Source of the DNA: Arthrobacter sp. efr-133-R2A-120
Lineage (GTDB): Bacteria; Actinomycetota; Actinomycetes; Actinomycetales; Micrococcaceae
DNA: 64,000 nt
Direction of reading: 5' to 3'
Assembly: GCF_030209835.1 (NCBI RefSeq)
Contig: NZ_JARVRF010000013.1
Span: forward strand, 60,475 to 124,474
In this document: positions 33,601-42,189 of the stretch, in pieces
Position numbering within the stretch: position 1 is the first letter of the stretch
Layout of the letters: every line of letters begins with the position of its first letter
Program-made: the position numbers and the translations under genes
The notes under the pieces: model-generated
The model's database searches: none
The model's input: only the letters and a program-made list of their open reading frames with translations
What the model was told of the DNA's origin: nothing

Positions 33601-34185
33601 ATGGAACTGCACATTACCGGCGACCCCGCCGCCGACCAACTGCTCAGCGATGATGCGTTCGCGCTTCTCATCGGCATGCTGCTCGACCAACAGGTGACCA
33701 TGGAGTCGGCGTTTGCCGGACCCGAAAAGATCCGCGCGCGCATCGGGTCCATGTCCCCTGCCGCAATAGCCGAATATGACCCGGCAAGCTTCGTTGAGGT
33801 GTTCAAGGAGCGTCCGTCTGTCCACCGTTTCCCCGGCTCCATGGCCGGCCGCGTCCAGGATCTGGCCGCAGTCGTTCAGCGCGATTGGAATGGGGACGCA
33901 ACTGCCATCTGGACCCGGGACGATCCCGACGGCCAGGAAGTGCTCCGTAGGTTGAAGGAATTGCCCGGCTTCGGAGAGCAAAAGGCAAAAATCTTCCTGG
34001 CACTGCTCGGCAAGCAGCGCGGACTCCAGGCACAAGGCTGGCGTGAGGCTGCCGGCGCCTACGGCCAAGAGAACGCATTTGTCTCTGTGGCCGACATCGT
34101 GGATCCGGAGTCGCTCAGAAAAGTGCGGGCGAACAAGCAAGCTGCCAAGGCCGCCATCAAGGCTGCGAAGGCATCCGGGCGCTGA
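33601..34185 (+). CDS. HhH-GPD type base-excision repair protein
   Basis: This 194-residue protein of the actinobacterial HhH-GPD group has the helix-hairpin-helix LKELPGFGEQKAKIFLALLGK near residues 118-138 in conserved form, and the N-terminal LIGMLLDQQVTME resembles the family's opening helix. The C-terminus is lysine-rich, as expected for DNA contact. It is smaller than AlkA or Nth and lacks the iron-sulfur cysteines. GGGAGG precedes the ATG. It is probably a glycosylase; the lesion is unknown. Confidence 0.82.
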   Translation: MELHITGDPAADQLLSDDAFALLIGMLLDQQVTMESAFAGPEKIRARIGSMSPAAIAEYDPASFVEVFKERPSVHRFPGSMAGRVQDLAAVVQRDWNGDATAIWTRDDPDGQEVLRRLKELPGFGEQKAKIFLALLGKQRGLQAQGWREAAGAYGQENAFVSVADIVDPESLRKVRANKQAAKAAIKAAKASGR

Positions 34186-34236
34186 GGAGCGCAGGGCGGG
34201 GCTTCGTTCCTGCCCATAACGTGAAACGCTTGCAGC

Positions 34237-34659
34237 ATGGATCTCGAAGTGTTGCCCGGGCTCACGATTCCGGCGTCGGAACTCGGCTGGCGGTTCTCCC
34301 GCTCGTCAGGGCCAGGCGGTCAACATGTCAATACCTCGGACAGCCGCGTCGAACTGTCATGGAATGCCGCCGACTCCGCGGCGCTTTCCGACGACCAACG
34401 GCTGATGCTGTTCACGCGTCTTGGACCACGCCTCATCGCCGGGGTCATCACGGTGACCGCCTCCGAGCAGCGGTCCCAGTTACGCAATCGCGAGATCGCC
34501 TTGGCCAAACTCTCCCGCCTCGTAGCGGAGGCGCTTGCTCCCGAAGCCGCTGCCCGCCGGGCGAGCAAACCCACCCGGAGCTCGAAACGTCGGCACCGGG
34601 TCACAAAGGAGCACCGGTCGGCGACGAAACAACAACGAAAACGACCGTCCGCCGAGTAA
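34237..34659 (+). CDS. arfB: alternative ribosome-rescue factor / peptidyl-tRNA hydrolase ArfB
   Basis: This 140-residue release-factor-like protein has the GGQ motif in SSGPGGQHVNT near residue 31 and a basic C-terminal tail (RASKPTRSSKRRHRV), which in ArfB enters the empty mRNA channel of stalled ribosomes. It hydrolyses peptidyl-tRNA without a stop codon. The length matches the family. The start ATG has only a weak ribosome binding site. Confidence 0.93.
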   Translation: MDLEVLPGLTIPASELGWRFSRSSGPGGQHVNTSDSRVELSWNAADSAALSDDQRLMLFTRLGPRLIAGVITVTASEQRSQLRNREIALAKLSRLVAEALAPEAAARRASKPTRSSKRRHRVTKEHRSATKQQRKRPSAE

Positions 34660-34665
34660 TACGGA

Positions 34666-35055
34666 TTAGCGAATCCCGCTGTCAACAACCAGCGTGATGT
34701 GGACGGGAGTCTCCGAGATCACCACCGCCTCGGTAGCCGTCGACGCGTAACCGCCGACGTTGCTCGCTTTGATGACGTAATTGCCGTCAGGCAGCGTTAG
34801 ATGGAAGGCGCCGGTGCCATCGGTCAGCGTCGAGCCCCGGGCAGCTTCCCCGTCCAAGGCGACAACCGCCGCCCCTGGGACGGGGCGCGGCGGACACTCC
34901 TGACCGACACGTTCGACGGGACACACCGGGGCGGTCAGGACAAAGCCGGTGACAACGCCGGAATGCCCAGTGCCCGGACCGCCCAGACTGGCGCACCCGG
35001 ACAACCACAGGACCACCGCCATCAGGGCTACGACGAATCGCTTCACTTCACTCAC
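34666..35055 (-). CDS. putative lipoprotein with carboxypeptidase-regulatory-like fold
   Basis: This 129-residue protein has a lipoprotein signal peptide; the lipobox reads LSGC with Cys near residue 21. The mature part carries GAAVVALDGEAARGSTLTDGTGAFHLTLPDGNY in recognisable CarboxypepD_reg-like pieces, a small beta-sandwich often found on cell surfaces. No enzyme motif is visible. It is convergent with arfB, with six bases between the stops. The role is unknown. Confidence 0.72.
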   Translation of the reverse strand: MSEVKRFVVALMAVVLWLSGCASLGGPGTGHSGVVTGFVLTAPVCPVERVGQECPPRPVPGAAVVALDGEAARGSTLTDGTGAFHLTLPDGNYVIKASNVGGYASTATEAVVISETPVHITLVVDSGIR

Positions 35056-35096
35056 TCACGAACATGTGTCCAATCAGGGAGGCGGCTGACCCCATT

Positions 35097-35507
35097 TCAG
35101 AGGTAGCTGCAGATCCGTTCGGCGTCGCACGCTTCCGGGTCCGCGGCGGCGGCGATGGCGTGGTATTCAGCGACGGTGGTGCGCAGTGCGACGAGTTCGG
35201 CGATCTGCGCGTCGAGGTCGGCCAGCTGGCCGGCCAGGAGGTCGCGCACATGGGTGCAAGGCGCACGGCCTGCGTCGCGCAGAATCAGGATTTCGCGGAT
35301 CTGTGCAAGGGCCAGTCCCGCGGCGCGCCCGCGACGAATGAAGTCGAGCCTGTTGATGGCTTCGCCTGTGTAATCGCGATATCCGTTGGCGGTGCGCTTC
35401 GCAGCCGGCAGCAGCCCGTGCTCTTCATAGAATCTCAAGGCCTTGCTCGTCATACCCGCCGCTTGGGCGGCTTCACCGATTCGCACCATGCACCTCGTCT
35501 TCCCCAT
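35097..35507 (-). CDS. MerR family regulator, metal-responsive type
   Basis: This 136-residue protein has the MerR helix-turn-helix (RIGEAAQAAGMTSKALRFYEEHGLL) and a long dimerisation helix, then APCTHV and a C-terminal ERICSYL. A cysteine in the CxH position and one near the end resemble the CadR/ZntR/CueR metal-sensing arrangement, though the exact ligand set is incomplete. ATG at 35507 follows GGGAG. The next gene upstream on the same strand is the thioredoxin at 35552, 44 nt away, so the two may be one unit. Confidence 0.85.
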   Translation of the reverse strand: MGKTRCMVRIGEAAQAAGMTSKALRFYEEHGLLPAAKRTANGYRDYTGEAINRLDFIRRGRAAGLALAQIREILILRDAGRAPCTHVRDLLAGQLADLDAQIAELVALRTTVAEYHAIAAAADPEACDAERICSYL

Positions 35508-35551
35508 TGAACTCCCACTGTAGGGGACGGCGCTCATGGGGTGAAGAAGAG

Positions 35552-35878
35552 TCAGCGTAAGTACTCAGCGAATTCCATTTCGAAGTACCGCATCGCGCCG
35601 ACGCCGATCACGGAGATTCTTCGTTTGCCGTCCTTGAACAAGGACACCGACGGGACTGAGCTGATGCCGAAGGCACCCGCGGTTTCGGGATTCTCATCGA
35701 CATTGATTTTTACAACCTCGATTTTGTCGGCGTATTCGACCGCGAGCTGTTCCAGGACGGGAGAAAGCCTAGTGCAAGGTCCAGACCAATCCGCCCAGAA
35801 TTCGACGACGACGGGCTTGGCTGACTTCAGCACGTCGGCGTCGAAAGACGCGTCAGTGACCTCCTTGTTTTTTGCCAT
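35552..35878 (-). CDS. thioredoxin-fold protein with SGPC active site
   Basis: This 108-residue thioredoxin-fold protein has all the usual surroundings: FWADW before the active site, KINVDENP, and cis-proline in SSVPS. The active site reads W-S-G-P-C with S32 and C35, so the nucleophilic N-terminal cysteine of CGPC is serine (codon TCT, one base from TGT). It cannot act as a dithiol reductase; it may bind a partner or act as a monothiol trap. AAGGGGA precedes the ATG. Confidence 0.88.
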   Translation of the reverse strand: MAKNKEVTDASFDADVLKSAKPVVVEFWADWSGPCTRLSPVLEQLAVEYADKIEVVKINVDENPETAGAFGISSVPSVSLFKDGKRRISVIGVGAMRYFEMEFAEYLR

Positions 35879-36068
35879 GCTTTTCCCCTTATTGAATGGC
35901 CCGGGCTACTCCCCCACCCCAGCGGTTAGCTGCCACACCGGCTGGAGGCCGACCTGCGCTCCACCTTTGCACCTTCCCCTAGGGGAAAAGTCAAGGGGCG
36001 GACGATGACGGACTACGGCAGCCGGACTGGCGACTTGCTCGAAAAGCCATCAAGCTAGGTAGGGGGTA

Positions 36069-36830
36069 ATGAGGGACGAACATACTCCCTCCGCACAGGA
36101 AGGCCCCGCAATTCCTAGCCCAAAACGTCCACTCAATCCATGGATCCGCACATACCTCAAGCGCAGTCACGCAGGCCGCCCAGATGCCAAAGGCCTCGGC
36201 GCTCTTAGACCCGTGGAGCCGGCCGCCAGGCGGGAGGGCAAACCCCTCCTCGGCGAAGATCAGGTTTATGTCATGAAGTACGGGGAGGAGTACCACCCGG
36301 CGTGGTGCCACATCGTTTCCGACAAATGGAGCACCGCCCCCAGGGGGCTGCTTGTGACCCTTTTGGCCGACGTCGGGACGCGGGCCAGGTGCCAGGAGTG
36401 CGATCGATCGCTAAAGTCAGTGACGGAATCCTTTGCGAAGGAACACGAAAGAAGCCCCGGGCCCGACCGGCAGCCTGACACGGCAATCCCGTTGCGAGTA
36501 GTCGGGTTCTCCCATGGAATCCTGTTCTTGGCGGCGGGTCCGAAATATCAGGAAGTCCTCAAGCAGACCGCGGTGGAGCCTGCGACCCCACTGCTCGTTG
36601 ATGGTCGCCGGCACGGAATGCTGCTGAGGGTGGACGCATCCCGCCAAGAGCCACTCCTGGTTATCCAGATGGATCCCCGCGCCAAGTTCCGGAATGGCTC
36701 TTATCAGGTGCGCTTGCGCCTTCCGTTGCAGCGCTCGGCCACCAAACCCTACGCCGTGGACTTAGTTGAACCGGCGGCGCGGGCCAGGCACGCCGCGCAA
36801 CCCCCGGTCGCTGACGACGTGGGACGTTGA
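36069..36830 (+). CDS. hypothetical protein with possible zinc-binding CxxC/His motifs
   Basis: I do not recognise this 253-residue protein. The first 65 residues are basic and proline-rich. The middle part has VMKYGEEYHPAWCHIVSDKW followed by RCQECDRS, where Cys/His spacing would suit a zinc site. The C-terminal 100 residues look like a beta-rich domain. No membrane helix is present. It stands alone between divergent and convergent neighbours; GGTAGGGGG lies in front of the start. Confidence 0.6.
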   Translation: MRDEHTPSAQEGPAIPSPKRPLNPWIRTYLKRSHAGRPDAKGLGALRPVEPAARREGKPLLGEDQVYVMKYGEEYHPAWCHIVSDKWSTAPRGLLVTLLADVGTRARCQECDRSLKSVTESFAKEHERSPGPDRQPDTAIPLRVVGFSHGILFLAAGPKYQEVLKQTAVEPATPLLVDGRRHGMLLRVDASRQEPLLVIQMDPRAKFRNGSYQVRLRLPLQRSATKPYAVDLVEPAARARHAAQPPVADDVGR

Positions 36831-36846
36831 GCCCGCACCAGTGGGG

Positions 36847-37647
36847 TCACCTCCGGACAGCCGTGGAAACCTGCTCGGTGAGGAACTCCTCCCAGGTTCT
36901 GCGCCCGACGGCCCTGTCCTCGGACAGGTTGGCGCCCGCTCGGATTGCCTTGGCGGCATGCCCCGGCATATGAACGGGGACGAGTAGGCGCCGCAGACCG
37001 GCTGCGGCGAGATAGGAGCGGATGAGCTCACCCATCGGGTAGCAGACCGGACCGGCGAGATCGGGCACAAGGCCAGCGGGCTGAGCGAGAGCGAGCTCGA
37101 CGAGCCGGTCCGCGACCTCGCCAGCGTCCACCGGTTGGAACCGGAAGCCCTTCGGCACCGGAATGACCGGAAGCTTGGCCATGGCCCGCACGGTCAAGAG
37201 CGACAACTCGAAGAACTGCGTGGCGCGGAGGGTACTGAAGGGGATCCCGGACCCGGCCACGACCTCCTCCGCATCCCGTTTGGACGCGAAGTAGCCGAAA
37301 GCCGCACGGTCGAACCTACTCTTGACCGGGATCGTGTCGGCCCCCACGACCGAGATGAACACAAGGTGCGTCACGTCCGCTCGGGAAGCCGCGGCGACGA
37401 GGTGGCGCGCCTTGTCGCCGTCGCCCTTCTGGGTGCCCGCGCAATGCACCACGGTCCGGACACCGCTCAAGGCGGCTTCGATGCCGTCGCCGGTGTCGAG
37501 GTCACACTGCGCGAATTCGATGTCTTGCTCCGGTGGAGGGGCATGGCGTCCCGCCACGCGCACGGAGTAGCCCCCGCCCCGTAGGCGCGAAGCCACCAGC
37601 CGCCCTAGCGTGCCGGTTCCACCCGTCACCAAAATCGTCGAGTTCAC
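36847..37647 (-). CDS. NmrA-like/atypical SDR NAD(P)-binding protein
   Basis: This 266-residue protein has the cofactor-binding TGGTGTLGRLV near residues 6-16, then VRVAGRH and AALSGVRTVVHCAG. The catalytic Tyr-Lys pair of classical SDRs is not evident, as is usual in the atypical NmrA/TMR group of redox sensors and quinone reductases. GTG at 37647 is chosen because GAAGGGAAA lies upstream. Its neighbour 22 nt upstream on the same strand encodes a DHFR-fold protein. Confidence 0.85.
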   Translation of the reverse strand: MNSTILVTGGTGTLGRLVASRLRGGGYSVRVAGRHAPPPEQDIEFAQCDLDTGDGIEAALSGVRTVVHCAGTQKGDGDKARHLVAAASRADVTHLVFISVVGADTIPVKSRFDRAAFGYFASKRDAEEVVAGSGIPFSTLRATQFFELSLLTVRAMAKLPVIPVPKGFRFQPVDAGEVADRLVELALAQPAGLVPDLAGPVCYPMGELIRSYLAAAGLRRLLVPVHMPGHAAKAIRAGANLSEDRAVGRRTWEEFLTEQVSTAVRR

Positions 37648-37669
37648 GGCCGTTTCCCTTCGGATCGGC

Positions 37670-38305
37670 TCACGCCGGACCGCTGCCCGGCGGACCGCTG
37701 AGCACGGTGGGGACGTACTCGAGCAGTTGGAGCCGACCATCGAAGGTCCTGCTTTCCACCATCTCGAGCGAGACATCCGGATAGCCGTCGTAAATCCGCT
37801 CCCGACCGGTGCTGCCCGTGATCACCGGGAAAAGGACCACCCGGAACCTGTCCACGAGGCCAGCAGTCAGCAACGACCGGCACAGGCTCAGGCTCCCGAG
37901 AGTGCTCAGGGGCCCGGTCCGGGTCCGTTTCATCTCCGCCACGGCCTCGATCGCGTCCCCGGTGACCAGCTGCGAGTTCGGCCACGTCAAGGGAGCCTGC
38001 AGCGTGGAGGAGAAGACGACCTTCGGCACGGCGGCAAGGCCGGTCAGGGCGGCACCCTCATCCTCGGAGAATCCCGAGTCCTCGGCTGCGGCTTCCTCTG
38101 ACATCCTGGACATAAGCCGGTAGGTCTTCGCCCCGAGAAGGAAGGTATAACCCTTCTCCCCCTCCTGCCCGAGCCACGCCAGGTATTCCGGAGCCTCCAG
38201 ACCCCACCAGCCGGGCCATCCCTCGGCTGAGGCATACCCGTCCAAGGATATGATCAAGTCGACCATCAGGTTCGCTGATGACGCATCCGCCATTGTCTCG
38301 CCCAT
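37670..38305 (-). CDS. dihydrofolate reductase/RibD C-domain family protein
   Basis: This 211-residue RibD_C fold reductase has VDLIISLDGYASAEG at the N-terminus (family SLDGxIA), LLGAKTYRLM, and the NADPH-binding LSTLGSLSLCRSLL, followed by the family's LFPVITG. True folate reduction is unlikely; the family mostly contains uncharacterised NADPH reductases. A second member of the family lies at 41541-42176. GGAG precedes the ATG. Confidence 0.87.
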   Translation of the reverse strand: MGETMADASSANLMVDLIISLDGYASAEGWPGWWGLEAPEYLAWLGQEGEKGYTFLLGAKTYRLMSRMSEEAAAEDSGFSEDEGAALTGLAAVPKVVFSSTLQAPLTWPNSQLVTGDAIEAVAEMKRTRTGPLSTLGSLSLCRSLLTAGLVDRFRVVLFPVITGSTGRERIYDGYPDVSLEMVESRTFDGRLQLLEYVPTVLSGPPGSGPA

Positions 38306-38428
38306 GCCCGTCTCCTCGAATATGATCGACGTCGGTTTCCCCCTGGGCCTCGGCCAAGGACAGCCGGGTCCCGTGGCGGCAATGCTAGCCCTGGAGCGAA
38401 CAGAGGTTCAAGGGACCACTGTCCGGCC

Positions 38429-39730
38429 TTACGGCAGGTACTGAACAAGCCAATCCCTGGCGAGAATCGCCGCCGCCTCCAATGTTCCGGGTTCTTCGAA
38501 GAGATGGGTGGCCCCCGGGACAAGCTCGAGGCGGTTGGGGCAGCCCATCACGGCTTGCGCCCGGCGGTTGAGTTCGAGCACCCGGTGATCCGCACTCCCG
38601 ACAATCAAGAGCGTCGGGGCCCGCACCATGGCAAGCCTCGCACCCGCCAGGTCCGGACGGCCTCCCCTCGAGACGACTGCGCTGATCTTCTCCCCGAGCT
38701 CGGCCGCCGCCCACAATGCGGCGCCGGCACCGGTACTCGCGCCGAAGTATCCCACGCTGCATGAGGCCGCGTCCGGCCTCCCGCTAAGCCATCCCGTTGC
38801 CGCGATCAACCTGCGCGCAAGCAGTTCGATGTTGAACACATTGGCACGATTGAGCTCCTCCCCTGGGCTGAGCAGGTCAAGCAGCAAGGTCCCCAGGCCA
38901 GCCCGCTGAAGCGTTGTGGCGACAAATCTATTTCTCGGGCTGTGGCGGCCGCTACCGCTCCCATGAGCGAACACCACCACTCCGGCAGCTGATCCGGACA
39001 AATGAAAGTGTCCTTGAAGCCACAACCCGTCAGCGGGAATATGGACCTCCTCGTCAAGGCCGCGGTCTTCCACGGTTGAAGAGGCATTTTGCAGGCGCTT
39101 GGCAGCGGCGGCGAGCAGCCACACCACCTCGTCGTCGCCCGTCGGCGAGAAATCACGGTAGTGGTAGCCGACAGCCGTAAGCCGCGGCGGCGTGGCAAGG
39201 CACACCACGTCGTCCGGTTCCGTCAGTCCCGCGAGGACGTCGGACGAGGCGACAGGAACGGCCAGTACCACCTTGGCGGCCCCCAAGTTCCGTGCAATCC
39301 GGCATGCCACCCTGGCGGTTGACCCCGTAGCGATCCCGTCATCGACGACGACGGCGATGCGGCCTTTCAAGTCAACGCGGCCCCGGCCGGCGCGAAACCT
39401 GGCCACCCGGTCCTCGAGGATGGCCCGCTCCCGCCGCTCAACAGCCCGCAGTTCTTCCTGTTTGACCCTTGTGGCTGCGAGGACGCTCCGCTCGAGCGCA
39501 TATGTGCCGTCCTCCCCGATGGCGCCCATCGCGAGTTCGGGCTGGGACGGGACTCCCAGCTTCCGCACAACGATCACGTCCAGCGGCGCATCCAAGGCCG
39601 CTGCAACCTCAAAGGCCACCGGAACCCCGCCGCGTGGCACCCCTAGGATGACTGCCTCTTGACCACGCAGATGCGCCAGCCGCAGCCCCAACTGCCGTCC
39701 TGCATCAGCCCTGTCCTGAAAAATCCCCAT
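38429..39730 (-). CDS. phosphoribosyltransferase fused to an alpha/beta hydrolase
   Basis: Residues about 1-215 form a type I phosphoribosyltransferase, with PRGGVPVAFEVA and the PRPP motif VVVDDGIATGSTARVA. Residues about 225-433 form a dienelactone-hydrolase-like domain, with FAHGSGSGRHSPRN, nucleophile FGASTGAGAA, and the histidine in GATHLFEE. The fusion recurs in Actinobacteria and has no assigned substrate. The ATG at 39730 begins the recognisable domain; the frame stays open for 65 codons upstream, with no family similarity. The length is 433 residues. Confidence 0.85.
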   Translation of the reverse strand: MGIFQDRADAGRQLGLRLAHLRGQEAVILGVPRGGVPVAFEVAAALDAPLDVIVVRKLGVPSQPELAMGAIGEDGTYALERSVLAATRVKQEELRAVERRERAILEDRVARFRAGRGRVDLKGRIAVVVDDGIATGSTARVACRIARNLGAAKVVLAVPVASSDVLAGLTEPDDVVCLATPPRLTAVGYHYRDFSPTGDDEVVWLLAAAAKRLQNASSTVEDRGLDEEVHIPADGLWLQGHFHLSGSAAGVVVFAHGSGSGRHSPRNRFVATTLQRAGLGTLLLDLLSPGEELNRANVFNIELLARRLIAATGWLSGRPDAASCSVGYFGASTGAGAALWAAAELGEKISAVVSRGGRPDLAGARLAMVRAPTLLIVGSADHRVLELNRRAQAVMGCPNRLELVPGATHLFEEPGTLEAAAILARDWLVQYLP

Positions 39731-39981
39731 CGTCGCGACATTCCCATCAAAGCCGCCGCGCTCCACGTCCAGACCGGAAAGCAGCAAGCAATACACGCGG
39801 GGCGGCCTCCTGATCCAACTATCCCCCACGAATCCGGACCACGCGAGGCCTTTCCGTGAAGAACGGCTCAAGCGGCACCCCTTGGGGTTCGACGCCGGTT
39901 TTCGCGTCCGTCGGTTGACTGGCACCAGGCGGCGAAGCGGCCCATCCTGATACCAAAGGCCTGCGACGTTGGAGGTGGAGA

Positions 39982-40962
39982 ATGCGGATAGCCCTCCTCG
40001 GAGATGTCATGCTCGGTCGGCTGGTCAACGACGAGCTCAAGGTGGCTGCTACCGACTACCCTTGGGGCGATACCCTCCCGGTCCTCCGGCAGGCTGACAT
40101 CCGATTCGCGAATCTGGAATGCGTTCTCGCGGACGACGGAACGCCTGCGGCCGGCAAGATGTACCACTTCCGCTCGGATGCAAGGAACGTGGAGAGCCTG
40201 CGCTCGGCGGGGATCGACGTGGTCTCGCTGGCCAACAACCATGTACTCGACTACGGAGTCGATGCGCTCTTGGAAATGCTGCCGACACTCGACGCGAACG
40301 GGATCCTGCATGCGGGGGCAGGGATCGACCTGGAATCTGCCCGCAGCCCGGCGGTCCGGCGGGCAGGACCCACTGCGGTCGGATTTATTGCTTTCACCGA
40401 CAATGAACCGGGCTGGGAAGCAACCGCCCGAGCTCCAGGAACCTACTATGTCCCGGTCGACTCCGGTGACCGCCGGGTGAAGGATTTGCTGGACATGGTC
40501 CGTCGGACGAAAGACCACAGCCAGCTGCTGGTCGTTTCAGCACACTGGGGCGCCAATTGGGGGTCCAAGGTCCCGTCCGCGCACCAGAGCCTGGCCCGGG
40601 CGCTGATAGACGCGGGTTCCGACGTCGTGTTCGGCCATTCGGCCCACATATTCCGCGGCATCGAAATCTACAGGGGCCGGCCCATTGTCTACAGCGCCGG
40701 CGACTTTGTGGATGATTACGCGGTTGACCCGGACGAACGCAACGATCAGTCGTTCGTCTTCCTCCTGGAAACAGATGGAAACGTACCCAGCACGTTGCGC
40801 TTGCATCCGACGAACATCGCCCGCCTGCAAACCCGGCTGGCGAGCCGGAGCGCGGGGAAAATCGCCGAGCGGATGCAAAGGCTGAGCAGGCAGTTCGGCA
40901 CCCGGAGCACGTGGATCGAGAGCGACCGAGTCTTGGAAATACCGATCGACGTGGTCTCATGA
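39982..40962 (+). CDS. CapA family (PGA synthesis-like) metallophosphatase-fold protein
   Basis: This 326-residue protein has the CapA signature LLGDVMLGR at residues 4-12, then NLECVL, SLANNHVLDYG, a histidine in VSAHWG and the late GHSAHIFRGIEIY. In capsule systems CapA assists poly-glutamate export; most free-standing members are unassigned hydrolases. No signal peptide or anchor is seen, so it is likely cytosolic here. A strong GGAGGTGGAG site precedes the ATG. Confidence 0.9.
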   Translation: MRIALLGDVMLGRLVNDELKVAATDYPWGDTLPVLRQADIRFANLECVLADDGTPAAGKMYHFRSDARNVESLRSAGIDVVSLANNHVLDYGVDALLEMLPTLDANGILHAGAGIDLESARSPAVRRAGPTAVGFIAFTDNEPGWEATARAPGTYYVPVDSGDRRVKDLLDMVRRTKDHSQLLVVSAHWGANWGSKVPSAHQSLARALIDAGSDVVFGHSAHIFRGIEIYRGRPIVYSAGDFVDDYAVDPDERNDQSFVFLLETDGNVPSTLRLHPTNIARLQTRLASRSAGKIAERMQRLSRQFGTRSTWIESDRVLEIPIDVVS

Positions 40963-41072
40963 TCGTGGATTGCTGCCGGCGTGGGAATCATGCCGGGTTC
41001 CCGTCCGTTCTTCCCCTTGATGACCTGCTTCGTAGGCAGGAACAGATACGACAGGAAGTTTGGGGACTGACC

Positions 41073-41498
41073 ATGACGTTGAACGAAACCATAGCCCGGT
41101 TGCGGGCCGGACACCTCATGGTCCGCGACGCCCAGGAGTGGGACGAGCTTTCCATGGACCTAGGACGCGCTTACCGCAGCAACGACGACGAACTCATTGA
41201 ACAACTGCAGCCACAGTTCCTGCAGTCATGGAGGACAGTCACAAGGTACGTCCTCCGCGACACCTTCGACGCAGCAGGTATAGCAGTCACCGACCCGAGC
41301 CATCCTTGGGGAATCGCAAGGCTCACCGCGAACGGAACGAGTTGCGAGCCACTCCTCTGCCACGCCGACGAAGCTAGCACCGATAGGGCAGAGGCCACCC
41401 ACGGCGGAGTCCAACTTCTCAATTTCGCGGACGCAATGACCCATTATGCCGATTGCCTGACGCGCCTGTTCGACGAGCGGGACCCAGCGAATAGCTAG
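41073..41498 (+). CDS. hypothetical protein, 141 aa
   Basis: I do not recognise this protein. It is acidic and predicted helical (LNETIARLRAGHL, RAYRSNDDELIEQL), with two cysteines in the C-terminal half. ATG at 41073 is the most likely start, but an in-frame ATG at 40959 overlaps the capA-like stop (ATGA) and would give a longer protein translationally coupled to it. A short intergenic stretch separates it from a DHFR-fold gene. Confidence 0.55.
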   Translation: MTLNETIARLRAGHLMVRDAQEWDELSMDLGRAYRSNDDELIEQLQPQFLQSWRTVTRYVLRDTFDAAGIAVTDPSHPWGIARLTANGTSCEPLLCHADEASTDRAEATHGGVQLLNFADAMTHYADCLTRLFDERDPANS

Positions 41499-41540
41499 GT
41501 TTCGTACAAGCTCTTGCCTTCTCGCAGCGCGCGCCGAAAA

Positions 41541-42176
41541 ATGGGGCCTGTGGGAATCATCGTGGTCGACTTGTTCAGTACCCTCGACGGGGTCTATCAG
41601 GCTCCAGGCGGGCCCGACGAAGATCGCGAGGGCGGCTTCGAGTTCGGCGGCTGGCAGGCACCATACTTCGACAAGGAGTCCGGCGAGGCGATAGGCGCGG
41701 GCATTGAACGCCTCGACGCGCTTCTGCTTGGGCGGAAGACGTACGACATCTTCGCTGGTTTCTGGCCCACCGCACCCGCCGACGACCCGATCGCGGCCCG
41801 GTTCAACACCGTGCCGAAATATGTCGCATCACACACAATCACTGACCCCTCTTGGGCCGGGACGACGGTGCTGACGGATGTCGCAACCGAGGTCCGCGGG
41901 ATCCGCGAGCGCCACGACGAGACCCACGTCATCGGCAGCGGCGGCCTCTTTCAGACCCTCCTCGCCGAGGACCTCGTCGACCGGCTGAATCTCTGGCTGT
42001 ACCCGGTGACTTTCGGCGCAGGCAAGCGGATCTTCCGGGAGGGTACGGTTCCCGCCGCCTTCACGCTCGCCCAGCCACCTCAAGCCTTCCCGAAGGGCGC
42101 GATCTGGCTCGTCTATGAGCGCGCGGGCGATGTGGTCACAGGCGTCGACATCGAGGCGGAGCGCGCGCAGACATGA
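41541..42176 (+). CDS. dihydrofolate reductase/RibD C-domain family protein (second copy)
   Basis: This 211-residue member of the same family as 37670-38305 has VVDLFSTLDGVYQAPGG, LLGRKTYDIFAGFW, HVIGSGGLFQTLL and LYPVTFGAGKRIF. It probably uses NADPH; the substrate is unknown. ATG at 41541 has no clear ribosome binding site, and GTG at 41550 following GGGG is an alternative. The polymerase gene starts 13 nt after its stop. Confidence 0.85.
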   Translation: MGPVGIIVVDLFSTLDGVYQAPGGPDEDREGGFEFGGWQAPYFDKESGEAIGAGIERLDALLLGRKTYDIFAGFWPTAPADDPIAARFNTVPKYVASHTITDPSWAGTTVLTDVATEVRGIRERHDETHVIGSGGLFQTLLAEDLVDRLNLWLYPVTFGAGKRIFREGTVPAAFTLAQPPQAFPKGAIWLVYERAGDVVTGVDIEAERAQT

Positions 42177-42189
42177 CAGCTGGTGGCGT

